64,000 nt of DNA, taken from the NCBI RefSeq assembly GCF_910596095.1, contig NC_056545.1:26001067-26065066 (forward strand), in the 5' to 3' direction. Each line of letters begins with the position of its first letter. The stretch's first letter is position 1. The position numbers and the translations under genes were made by a program. Below the pieces are notes generated by a model. It searched no databases, was not told where the DNA came from, and worked only from the letters and a program-made list of their open reading frames with translations. The DNA comes from Thunnus maccoyii (lineage: Eukaryota; Chordata; Actinopteri; Scombriformes; Scombridae). Positions 54,111 through 64,000 of this stretch are shown one piece after another.

Positions 54111-54369
54111 ATTTACCCCGAATCTCGACTGTCAGGTGGATCCGCCTGTAAACCATGAACGTAGATGCTATGGGATGAATATAATGTCATATTTCGAAAC
54201 TGAAAAAGCTTCGAAAGGTTGACACTCGGTGTTTGAAAGCTTGAACTATATTAAAATATATTTTGCAAGAACTAAGTTTTGAAGGCTTGTATAATATTTT
54301 GATGAAAAAACATTATTTTTTATTTGTTTTCCGTCTTCACAACTGCAGCACTCTTTTTACAGTGTTTCT

Positions 54370-55700
54370 CCATTATTTGTTTTTAAACATCTTTATTTTA
54401 TTGACGCAATCTGGCCATTACAATAACAAGTTGGCAAAAACATACAAACTGTACAAATCCTAGACAGAGCTATTACAGTTTATTGTAATATAACACAAAG
54501 CAGTAGAAATAAGGAATAAATGAATAAAAGAGGGTCAGAGGTTTAATCAGAAATCAATATATGTATGTTTTTGTAAATATCCAAGACCTGTTTGGGGTTT
54601 TTTTTTATATTTCATTGCTTTCTTAAAATGTATTATCTCATTCATGAAGACTGAAAATAGTGGTCTGACATCAACAAATCTGCATCTGTAGAATTATTGT
54701 TTATTTATAATAATCAAGCTATTGTACATCATTTCCACTTTTTCCACCTGCATTATAACTCCAAATTTAATATCATTATATTCTAATTTGGCCAACTGAA
54801 AATCCTTTTCAGATATCCACTTTCGAAATGTTTCCAAAAAGATTTGGTATAATCACAAGCAAAGAATGAATTTTCTAAAGTTTTGATATCAGAATAACAA
54901 AACATAAAATTGTTTTTATCAGTGTTGAATCTTTGTCTTAGAAACTCATTACAAAGATAAATATCATTTATCATTTTAAAATTAGTTTCTTTAGCTTTCG
55001 GTGAAATAGGGAGAGCGAGGTATCTGGTTCTGATTATAATCTCTTTAGGATAATCTTTTCATAGAAAAGGGAAGAGTTTGAAGGTGAGGGAACCCTTTAC
55101 AATTTTGTTTGTGCATTTTTTTTCTCCTTAAAATCGAGTTTGTCTGTATAAAGTGAAGGTATCTGTGGTACTAACACATCATAAAGCAACATGCCTGTCA
55201 CCATATTCACCATTACTTGTGCAATTGCCTTGATAACCACAAAGTATTGATTTTTGTACACTTCACGTTGAATTTATCAATTAATTAATTGTACTCCAGA
55301 AGATTCCCTCTTGAATCCATCAAATGTAAAATTGACTAGATACCTCTCTCCACCATTCACACGAACATAAAGATTTTCTTTTCAACAAGATACATCTGTT
55401 ATTCCAGTTTAGAGAACTGTGTGAAGTGAAATTGTGCTTATAAATCAGATTCCAGTATAGGAGGACCTGCTGATGAAATTTAGACAGCATAATGTGCAGT
55501 ATAGCACTACAGTAATCACATCTTAACAGAAAATCTATCCAACCACATTTATCAAATATTTAAGAGGGAATATTAAACCAGGATACATCATTATTTTGTA
55601 TGAATTGTTGAAACCATTTTGAGTTTTATCATTCCATTCATTGACACATAGTTGATCCCCTCCTCAATTTTAGTAATAAAAACACATATAAATAAAAACA
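54370..55700 (-). pseudogene. Degraded L1-like LINE, 3' part of the reverse transcriptase ORF
   Basis: The minus strand encodes broken pieces of the C-terminal part of a non-LTR retrotransposon polyprotein. At 54974-54783 the frame FCYSDIKTLENSFFACDYTK followed by SFWKHF resembles the Cys-containing zf-RVT region. Further upstream (about 55480-55300), pieces such as FHQQVLLYWNLIYKHNF and WNNRYILLKRKS match the usual teleost L1-like C-terminal order. The 3' end near 54370 is A-rich on the minus strand. Many stops and frameshifts; inactive and 5'-truncated. Confidence 0.75.
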
Positions 55701-56566
55701 ATATAAATCTCTCTGTACACAGGAATTCAGTATAGACTCACTGTTCTTTATGCCAATACAGTTTTGGGTGAACAGACCAGTTGGAAGAGTTGTGACACTC
55801 TTTGATCTCACCGCCATGTGATCACATGGTTCATGTCAACCTGTCTGACACTCAGCAGCAGGGACTATATTTACAGCAAGTTTCGGGTCATATTAATGCA
55901 TAATGTGCATTGATTACTGTTGTGTTCTATCATGTATATGTCTGCTACTTCATTATTATATTATTTACATTTATTTATATTACTTACTTTACACCACTAG
56001 GCGGTAGTATGGTAAAGCAGATATAGAGATGGCTACGATACTATACCAGCTACTGAGGACTATTGTTTTACTTTACATTCAGCCTGTTGAAGTAAACGGC
56101 ACCTGTTAAACACTCTGGTGTTCTTTTATTCATCAGCACACATTACAATTACTACGTTGGCAAAACTATATTCAATATATATAATAGCCTTTCTGGGGAG
56201 TGGCAGAGACAGCATTAATCTGTTTTTCTGTGGTTAATTTTGAAAGGAAAATGTATTCATTTATAATATGTATTTATTTATTTTTCTCCTGCTTCTATGG
56301 TCATAATTACTTACATCCTCATGTTATCTTATGTTAAGACATTCACATAAATATGCACACAAAGTGGATATCAATCATGCCAGCAGCTGCTCAGTTCAAG
56401 TTTGGTCAATAGTGCAAAATTTACAGTACATGACAACCAATGGAATTCAACAAAATACCTATAATATGTCCAGGGAGAGGGTTCCCCACTCATGGTCTTC
56501 CACTCCTGTTGTTGGTAGTGCTACATCTGGGTATTGCTGTCATGACTGCCACTCAAACCTCAGACT

Positions 56567-56568
<2 letters not shown>
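55701..56568. other. AT-rich spacer, no gene seen
   Basis: No recognised protein, RNA gene or repeat. ORFs here are short. The 206-residue frame beginning at 56331 runs into the CA tract and downstream repeat and has no family likeness. Confidence 0.5.

Positions 56569-56630
<62 letters not shown>
56569..56630. repeat. (AC)n(AT)n compound microsatellite
   Basis: About 26 AC units followed by 5 AT units. Confidence 0.97.
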
Positions 56631-56839
56631 CCTGGAAAACAAAACAGGGAGATGGCCTTTTATGGAGTTGATCATGCTCTCTACAATAACACACATCTTG
56701 TATCTCTTCTCCATCTCTTAACATTTCCATTCCACAGCATGCAAGCATCCTGCTGCAAGAGCTTTCATAGGCGCCTCAGGATTTTACCACCCCGGTTTCA
56801 GAATGATTCTATTTTATTTTATCTAATTGCTAGATTCAT

Positions 56840-56995
56840 TTTCCATTCTATTGTTAGATTCACCTTTATTATATTGTATTTATCTAATTGCTGGCTTCGT
56901 TCTGGAGCTATAGGCACCAAAGAATTTCACTGTACATTATACAGTGTATGATTGTGTATGTGACAATAAAACTTGATTTGATTCGAATATTTAGA
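56840..56995 (+). repeat. 3' tail of a LINE- or SINE-like retroposon
   Basis: The segment gaatttcactgtacattata followed by gtgacaataaaacttgattt has the look of a fish retroposon 3' end, closing in a short TTGATT-type tandem repeat (cttgatttgattc). No coding sequence remains. Family unresolved. Confidence 0.5.
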
Positions 56996-58980
56996 GTTCA
57001 CCCACCACAGTTTCAGAAATTTCTATGGGGAAACTTGGTATTTTAGTATAAATATTTTGCTGCTTTATCATAACATCTAACTTAAACTAAACTACACAGA
57101 CAAAAATGAAGATTATGGATCAGAGGAGACAAGCAATGTTCAGCTGCTATGTTGCTACATGCTGGTTTTATTGTACTGCCACCAACAATAAAGGTAAAGT
57201 AAGTTGGTGAAAACAGTGATTTCATGGTTTTTATGACTCTATGTTGAGATATTGACACACAAAACAAGTTTAAAATATTAATAGGAAGTTAATTAATTTA
57301 ACAAGAAGTGCACCAGCAAAGTGCTTTTAGAATATCATTTTTTTAAACAATATTTTTATTATACTTTTTCCTCTGTCAAAATGATCAGCTGTGAGGCCTG
57401 CACAAATATTGGGAGGTGTTTGTTGAAAGTTTATTCATTGCTATTGCAAAACAAGACTTAGTTATCACTAGTTTTATTACATCCAAGATATAAGTGCTAT
57501 TCAATTAACGTCAGCATTATGTGATTAAAATTTCAACACAATGCTTAAACGCTATGTTACGGCTGTATGTGTTGCCTGTGATTTTTGTCTCCTTCCTCTC
57601 CTGTCTATTGCTCCACCCAGGCCATCTACAATCAGTCCACAGGGAGGTGCACCTGGCCCAGGGACGAAGAGGTTAAATGTTCCATGTTCCTGTAGCAGTC
57701 AGAGGTCTCTTGATTGTGGACTGCTGGTCTTGCCTCTCAGCCTGGAATTTTATGTTATTTATTATTATTCTTTTGCATTTTGATTGTTTATAGCACTTAT
57801 TTAGTGTCCTTGTTGTTTTGTATCTCTTTCTTAATAAATCCCATGGCTTGGTTGTTTTTAAAAGGTGTTTTACTTTGTTAAAAGAGTTTTAAAAATGGTA
57901 AATGGTGGATTGTTGTTTGCCCCACAAGGCCGACCAAGGGTGGGGCGTAACAGCTGTGTTAACATATTAATATTGGATTAAAGTTATCTTTTTGTTATGA
58001 CAGAAAACAGAGGCAAATCCTGCAAAGAAGTGGAAAATTACATTTGTACTAACCGTTCTGTCAAATGGTCTTTTCTCTCAGTCGACATCTACCCCAGCCT
58101 CTCCATCTCTCCACCAGCCTGGTCATTGATCCACCAGCCTCTCCACCGCTCCACTAATGTGTCAATAAATGCTGTCATTTCATCAACTTACCAGCAAGCC
58201 CATATGGGAAACACAGAAAATGAATGGGTTCAATGCTAGAACTATACAATAGGCCTCAATCTGCATTCTTGTCTGTACTTGTGTTCAGGGACGTTGTAAC
58301 TATTTTCTGGGAGGGGGCATGGACTACTTCACCCTTCGCACCGCTATCACTACTATCTTTCTCTCTCTCTCAAGCACGTAGCTGGCTCAGAGGGAGGTTT
58401 TGAAAAGAAATCGAATATCCACTTTTGTGACATTGCCTTGAACCACAAGTCTAATTTGACCCCACCTACTAGCTAACCAGGTCAACGTGCGCACGCATCA
58501 AAGGTTCCTCTGTATGTATATGTCTATGTGACTAGTTCAGACTGCATATATGTGTACATCATGTTAGTATGTGCCATTTACTGACTGCAGACATTTTCAT
58601 TCATTATTTTGTATTTTATGAATGCACATATAGGCTACAGCATATGTTATATTAAACATTATTCACATGGGTCAACAGTTTTTCTTGCTAGGTTGCTAAG
58701 GAGCCCTTCTTGGCTCAAGATGATGTGAATTACACTGGCCTGGCTATTTGTTTACATAGTTAAAGATGCATGAAGTGCTTTGAGCATGCTTATCTTTTCT
58801 GACAATCACATCACTAGGCTATAAAAGCATATATTCTCTACATTGTAAGGAAATATGAAAGACAGAAATTAAAGTCAGATAAATTTAAGCATCATTTCTT
58901 AATTTAAAAAAAAAAAGTTTCCTCAGCATCCTGCAGCCAGGCAGGATACCAAGAGCTCCATCATGGGATTTCCCCTTGGT
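56996..58980. other. Spacer, no gene seen
   Basis: No frame resembles a protein. A block at about 57600-57960 (cagggaggtgcacctggccc to ccacaaggccgaccaaggg) looks like an unclassified repeat or retroelement end. A (CT)n patch lies near 58358-58371. Confidence 0.45.
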
Positions 58981-59480
58981 GTTATGATTGCTGTGGCCAA
59001 TTCCCTCTTTCCTCCCTAAGGTAGTAAACTCCCGGACAGTGAACCAAGTGATTGAAATCATCTCATTTCAATCGGAGTCAGCCTCTGCTGTGGGTGACAT
59101 AGACGTACAGACACTGTGTCCAGTAATGGTGTTAAGGGCTTACTTGACACGCACGCAGTCCCTGAAACGCTCACATTCACAGTTGTTTGTCTGTTATGGT
59201 GATAACAAATTAGGCTTTCCTGTATCTAAACAGTGTCTGTCTCACTGGGTGGTCGATACTATTTCTCGTGCCTACGACGGGCAGAACCTTCCTGTCCTTG
59301 GTAATCTTGTGGCACTCTACTAGAGGTATGGCCACTTCCTAGGCTGCTTTAAGAGGGGTATCTACTTTACAGAGTCAACGTGGCTGCATGGGCACCAATG
59401 GGTTCTACTGTACTCTCAGCTGCTGGATGGAGAAGTGATGGAGTCCTCTGTTCCTCGCGACCCTGATGGTTTAAGTCATC
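58981..59480 (+). pseudogene. DIRS-like retrotransposon relic, tyrosine recombinase fragment
   Basis: The frame at 58988-59323 carries the order typical of fish DIRS/Ngaro tyrosine recombinases: an LCPVMVLRAYLTRTQS segment, then QLFVCYGDNKLGFPVSK, then LSHWVVDTISRAY. The frame stops right after and the downstream His-x-x-Arg and catalytic Tyr region is missing or scrambled, so it is a dead fragment. Related termini (59477-59796) follow immediately. Confidence 0.75.
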
Positions 59481-59796
59481 CAAGGTGAAGACAGTGGTGA
59501 CGGTCTGAGTGAGGTCAAAATAGATTGTAAACTATTGCTTTAACTATGGATCTATGAGACCAAACGATGACCGTCACCATCTCTTGTTGCTCAGAACTGG
59601 CTAAGGCGTTCCAGGCAAGAGGAAGAGGCATGTTCACTCGGATGCTCTACGGCGAGCCAACCTCCTGAGGTCAGTCACATGACTTTGTTGACATAAGGTC
59701 TTGAGGATAGGTAGAAGGATGGCATCATCCAAAGTGAAGACCATGGTGACGGTCATCATTCAGTCTCATACATCCATAGTTATAGCCATAACTTTC
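59477..59796. repeat. Inverted and direct repeats beside the DIRS-like relic
   Basis: Segment 59527-59581 is an inverted, diverged copy of 59742-59796; both carry ATGGTGACGGTCATC and CCATAGTTA blocks. In addition 59477-59505 is a direct copy of 59726-59754 (about 27 of 29 bases equal, catccaargtgaagac core). DIRS elements are known for inverted termini and internal complementary regions, so these are probably remnants of their ends. Confidence 0.75.
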
Positions 59797-60379
59797 GTTC
59801 GTCATGCTGAACAGACGTCTCATCGCTGTCTGTCCTATGACTGTCTAGTATGTATGTTAATTACAAAGCTTTTCAAGAACTTTGGCTGGCTGATAATTTT
59901 AATATTTACATTAAAATACGATTTTGTGGATTAAATACTTATTGAGTCCGGTCTTATGGTTTTATAAAAAAATAACTGTTGCCCTACCAGGCTGTGAGTT
60001 TTACAGTAAGCTAAGATTAGCTAGCTAGCTAACACAGGTTAGCTGATGACAATGATAAAATTACTGAACAAAAAGCAAAGGCGACCCCTCAGTATCTGTA
60101 GTCAACAGCAGCTCCACGCCAGTTTACAAATGCTGGTAGTGAAAATGAAGATGTATTAGTGTCCTCCTTCAGAAACTGCTGTGGTGACTCAGCTTCCGAC
60201 GGAGCTTTGAGGGCCGCGGTCAAGCCAAGGCAGCAGTAGTAGAGCCAAAACCATCACTGCTCTGTAACCAGTCCAGCTTTAGTTTAAGACCTTCTACCTT
60301 ATTAACATATGGACACAGAAATACAGAAATAATTAAAGGAATAAATGTAGGAATAAATGAATGAATGTAGGGGAGACCA

Positions 60380-60817
60380 GGGACAGTTGTACCATGGGAT
60401 GGCTGTAATACCTTGAATTCCTCCAATCAGAAATAAGCTACAGTGATTACACTCACTCTACGCATGCTCAGTAAGATTGATCTTCTTGCTTAAAAAAAAG
60501 GAGCCACATTTAAAACTCCTAGAGAAAGTTACCAGCGAAAGTCTTTTTTTGAGGTAAAAATTTAACTTTTCTATCAGATGTATTTTTTGGATACTGTCCT
60601 GAGATCGAATGTCTAGAAATCCAAATAAGTATTATTAGAATCACTGTTTTGTAAGCTAAAAATAGAAATGGCTAACATGTGTCAAACTAGTCTGTCAAGC
60701 CAGTTCACATGAGGTGAAAAAATGGCTGGTGATACTGGGACAGTTGTAACGCCTTGTTACAATCATCCCTGAACCAAGTTTCATTTATATTTTAAAAACC
60801 TAAAGGCCTACATAAAC

Positions 60818-60884
<67 letters not shown>

Positions 60885-61312
60885 GTAGATAACAAATCAG
60901 TCAGTGGAAACACATGTTTGGTTACAGCATGCTAAATATCAGACAAAGGAAGACAGACAGGGGAGTCCCACTTCTTTTGCTGGAGAGGTCTTCAGATGGC
61001 ATAAAACAGGGCAAATCAGTTGGGACAGTGACCATGTCATACTGCATTTGCCATGTGACCCTGTACTGAATGCTGTCCTCAAACTAATCCATCCAGGATG
61101 TGTGGTCTACCCATTCAATAATTTTCTTGCATTATAATTCCCCTCTTTTTTGTCATGTAGTGTGAAGGTATTCATTATTTTAAATAAGAAGTGAATAGTC
61201 ACAATAACATGAATGATAAATAATCTGTTTCATGTTGAATATATGATTGATTAAATATGTATATTTTTGACATGTGTTACAACTGTCCCAGTGTACAGGG
61301 ACAGTTGTAACA
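60380..61312. repeat. Repeat unit with GGGACAGTTGTAAC palindromes
   Basis: The motif GGGACAGTTGTAAC or a close variant occurs at 60380-60392 and 60737-60750 (plus), and at 61275-61289 (minus) and 61298-61312 (plus). The last two form a perfect 15-bp inverted repeat with an 8-nt spacer. A degenerate inverse copy follows 60750. The frame at 60904-61137 between them (77 residues, Trp- and His-rich) is unassigned. Probably an unclassified DNA-transposon-like repeat. Confidence 0.6.
60818..60891. repeat. (TAGA)n tetranucleotide microsatellite
   Basis: About 18 TAGA units, with one variant (TAGG) near the right end. Confidence 0.97.
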
Positions 61313-63260
61313 GTGGAGTGACTGTTTTTAAATCAATTTTGCAACCTGTACGTATTTCATAAAACCATGGGTGTGGTAAACTCAGTTCTAAAAAACAGTC
61401 TGCAATATGCACAACTTTCAAAATAAAGAATTGCTCTTTCAAAACTCAAGTTTCAACATTTCGCAACTTTCTCTCAGCGGATGTGCACCAGTTTTCAGAT
61501 CAACATTTAAAAGGTTTCAAACCTGGAAAACAAACTAATATACCAGGAGAGCAGTGACAAGTTTGAATTTCTGAAAATGTGTTGGAGAAAGACTAAAGTG
61601 AGCTGCAGTTGCTCAAATACAAAATAGTGTTTGCAGAGATTTTTTTTTAACAGCCTATCAAAACATTATGCAAGCCTTCAAAACTTTCAATCTTGCAAAA
61701 CCTTTTTTACTAGATTTCAAGCTTTCCAAAACTGAGTTTCAATCAGAAACTTTTTTCAAAGTCAGGCAGATTCACCTACAAACCTGAATGTATATGCAAG
61801 CTACTGATTTTGATTGTACAAGTAGGACTGTAAATTTAACTCACTAATATCTTTTTTGAGAAAACAAAACTGATTTGAAAAGTTTACCACTAAAATTGTG
61901 TGGGTTAAGTTATAAAAATAATTTTAGTCCCCAAACTACACCTCTGTGGAATTGCAGATATTGTGACTGTGAGAAACAAATCACTGTTCAATAAGAAGTG
62001 GATGGAAAAGGAAAAATGGTCTGTGATGCACACACCAGCTGATGGAGGGTTTTTTATGTAATTTGAAGATTTTTGTCTAAAATAAGATTTCATGGGAGAC
62101 CATAATGAGTTTTACAGTGTCTTCAATGTTATTCCCTCAGTCGATGGCTTTGATGGCCCATAATGGGTTTAAAGACCCTGTCGTGGAAAACTCTCCAGAT
62201 GGGCCAATAACTCTTCAGGTCTCCCATAACATATTTGTTCCAAAAAACAAGATGATCCAAACTCTAAGATTTACTGTGTATCATTTGCAATACAAGTAAA
62301 CCGATGCTTGATCCATAGATCAAAAAACCTAAATGTAAGACTACAAGCTCCATTTTATGTAATCTGCTTAAACTCCCATTGTAGAGCCTATCTTATCTGG
62401 TTTTCTTGGACTCATCCTCATTTTACCAATTCCCGGAATCTCCCACCATTTCTTCCAAGACTCCCTTGTAAGCTCCTCCCCTGGTGATGTCACTTCCAGT
62501 GAAGCTCCTCCCACAATGTCATTATTGACTTTGACATTTTGGCATTGATGCAAATATGATCCTCTTTGGAAACAATGATGTCTCAAACTTCCCTATAACT
62601 AAACATAAGAATAGCCTGTAATTAATCAAATGTCATACGCAAATAATCAGACATCACAAGCACTGACCCTTCCATGACTCTTAATGATTAACTATCCTGT
62701 ACACTGTCCCTGAGATAACACTGGAATGATTATTTATACAAGGAAATCATTCCACCACAACCCCTAATGCAGAACCAAAAGAGCAAAAAATCTGAACCAA
62801 TTATTATATCAAACTGCCTATTCCACCAAAAGCTGGGAAATCCAGTTTAAAACTTTCCCCTCAGGGTAATTTCTGAGGCAGTGATTTGGAGGGGACAGAC
62901 GCTGTTGCATTGGATCATATCATTGGTTTTATGGTTTTTATGGTTTGACAACTTTTGACTGGTACTGTACATGTCATTTTGGAGTCATCTTGAAAGCAAA
63001 GAACATTAACTGATCCTGAACATCACTATTATGTACTATATAAATACTGTATATCAATTCTAAATAAATAGTGTTGTCATTTCCTTTCATCCCTAAACTT
63101 GATGAAGAAATAAATTGCCAAAAGACTGCTGAATCTGACCATGAACTTAAGTCTGAATACCCCACTTCCTTTCGCGAAGGTCGCATCATTTCTCTTGCAA
63201 GACAAATGCGAAAAACATTCACAAGTTTGTTTAGGCTTGTCTGAATTGCTGTTATTCTCT
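61313..63260. other. AT-rich spacer, no gene seen
   Basis: No recognised protein or RNA gene. A short inverted pair (catgggagacc near 62091, ggtctcccata near 62219) brackets about 140 bp and may be a small MITE remnant. Confidence 0.5.
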
Positions 63261-63261
63261 G

Positions 63262-63620
63262 TTTACAGGGCTCCCTTAGAACTGATTAAACATATCTACA
63301 GCTGTTCAAAACACTGCAGCCTCACCAAAATTAGACTGAGTGAACATCTCAATCTCTACACTGGCTGCCTGTAAGCTATAAATTTAATTTTATGGTACTT
63401 ATCATTTTCAAATCACCTTGCTCAAGACTACGTCATTGACCTGCTCACAGTTTATGTTCCTAACAGATCACTACATTGTGCTGAATCTCTCACATTAACT
63501 GTTCCTCAGTCCAGGATTAAAGCCTACAGTGATGCTGCATTTAATTCATACAGCCTACAGATACTGGAGCAGTAACTTTGTAGAGTTGAGAATGTGCACC
63601 TCCTCTACAATTTTAAAAAA
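63262..63620 (+). pseudogene. L2-like LINE fragment, C-terminal end of reverse transcriptase
   Basis: The plus strand reads, with stops and frameshifts, like the end of an L2/CR1-type reverse transcriptase. The order is an NTAALTKIRLSEHL-like segment, LYTGCL in place of the usual LHWLPV, YVIDLLTVYVPNRSL in place of the usual I-DLL--Y-PSRSLRS, then LTVPQSRIKAYSDAAF. Truncated and inactive. Confidence 0.65.
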
Positions 63621-63965
63621 CAGATTTTCACTAGACGTTCATTATTTTTGTAGCACATTGTATTGTATTTTTGTATGAAATCATCTATATGTATAAAGTT
63701 TTATTATCATAGCCATTTTCAACAATATTCTGTTGGTACAACAATCAATAACACCCTTGACAAACAACTAAAAACCTCTCGAGTGTTTTCAGGAAACATT
63801 TACAACTGGAAAACCTAGTTGGTTACAGTATTGGGGAATACAAAGGCAAGAGGGATATGGGAATATTTCAATATCCCCAGTGAGAATTTTTCAAGCCTCA
63901 GGAATATATTATGATTGGAAATTAATGGCTCATGCATGATATAAGATTTTATTAAGATGTTATTT

Positions 63966-64000
63966 AAAGGTATACTATGCAGGATTTTCCTTAAAAAAAA
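63966..64000 (+). repeat. Start of a TTTAAAGG-ended repeat, cut by the window end
   Basis: The last bases (tttaaaggtatactatgcag and on) match the beginning of a common fish MITE-like repeat of the same terminal type as 11352-11725. Confidence 0.4.

Noticed and set aside
56331-56951. 206-residue plus-strand open frame, the second longest in the window
   Set aside because: It reads through the AC microsatellite into a retroposon tail and has no recognisable domain.
60818-60891. Regularly spaced repeats that could suggest a CRISPR-type array
   Set aside because: It is a pure tetranucleotide microsatellite in a vertebrate genome, without spacers.

Overview
This window is vertebrate nuclear DNA, almost certainly from a ray-finned (teleost) fish. 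The genes are interrupted by GT-AG introns. The introns and spacers are AT-rich and full of CA/TG microsatellites. The dispersed repeats are of fish type: a tRNA-derived SINE, Tc1-like, L1-like, L2-like and DIRS-like relics, and several TTAAAGG-ended MITEs. Placement within the percomorphs is an inference from the repeat families only.

Three complete protein-coding genes were found by splicing conserved blocks together. All lie on the minus strand, head to tail. mlxipl (ChREBP, the carbohydrate-response bHLH-ZIP factor) has 17 coding exons between 39818 and 22403. c1qbp (mitochondrial matrix p32/gC1qR) has 6 exons between 46138 and 43489. dhx33 (DEAH-box RNA helicase) has 12 exons between 53905 and 48812. 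In each gene every exon junction keeps the reading frame with GT/AG sites. The joined proteins are 939, 287 and 681 residues.

Layout: 1-20437 has no recognisable coding gene. It is poor in obvious repeats in many stretches and ends at a GC-rich block (20438-20700) that looks like a promoter plus a minus-strand 5' exon with a strong splice donor. This suggests that the 20 kb is a first intron or regulatory territory of a minus-strand gene continuing beyond the window start. 20701-22274 is a spacer with a dispersed repeat. 22275-39818 is mlxipl, whose introns host several repeats. 39819-43264 holds a decayed Tc1 transposon and a MITE with long inverted ends. 43265-46138 is c1qbp. 46139-48811 is a spacer with no recognised gene. 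48812-53905 is dhx33. 53906-64000 is a graveyard of LINE, DIRS-like and unclassified repeats with no host gene seen.

The genes do not form a pathway operon. In humans C1QBP and DHX33 are neighbours on 17p13.2, whereas MLXIPL is on 7q11.23. The c1qbp-dhx33 pair is therefore an old linkage, and the junction with mlxipl belongs to the fish lineage or was lost in mammals. No convincing new biological system was found. The most unusual sequence structures are a nested inverted repeat at 9799-9873, a family of GGGACAGTTGTAAC palindromes at 60.4-61.3 kb, and the unassigned promoter-like block at 20.4-20.7 kb.
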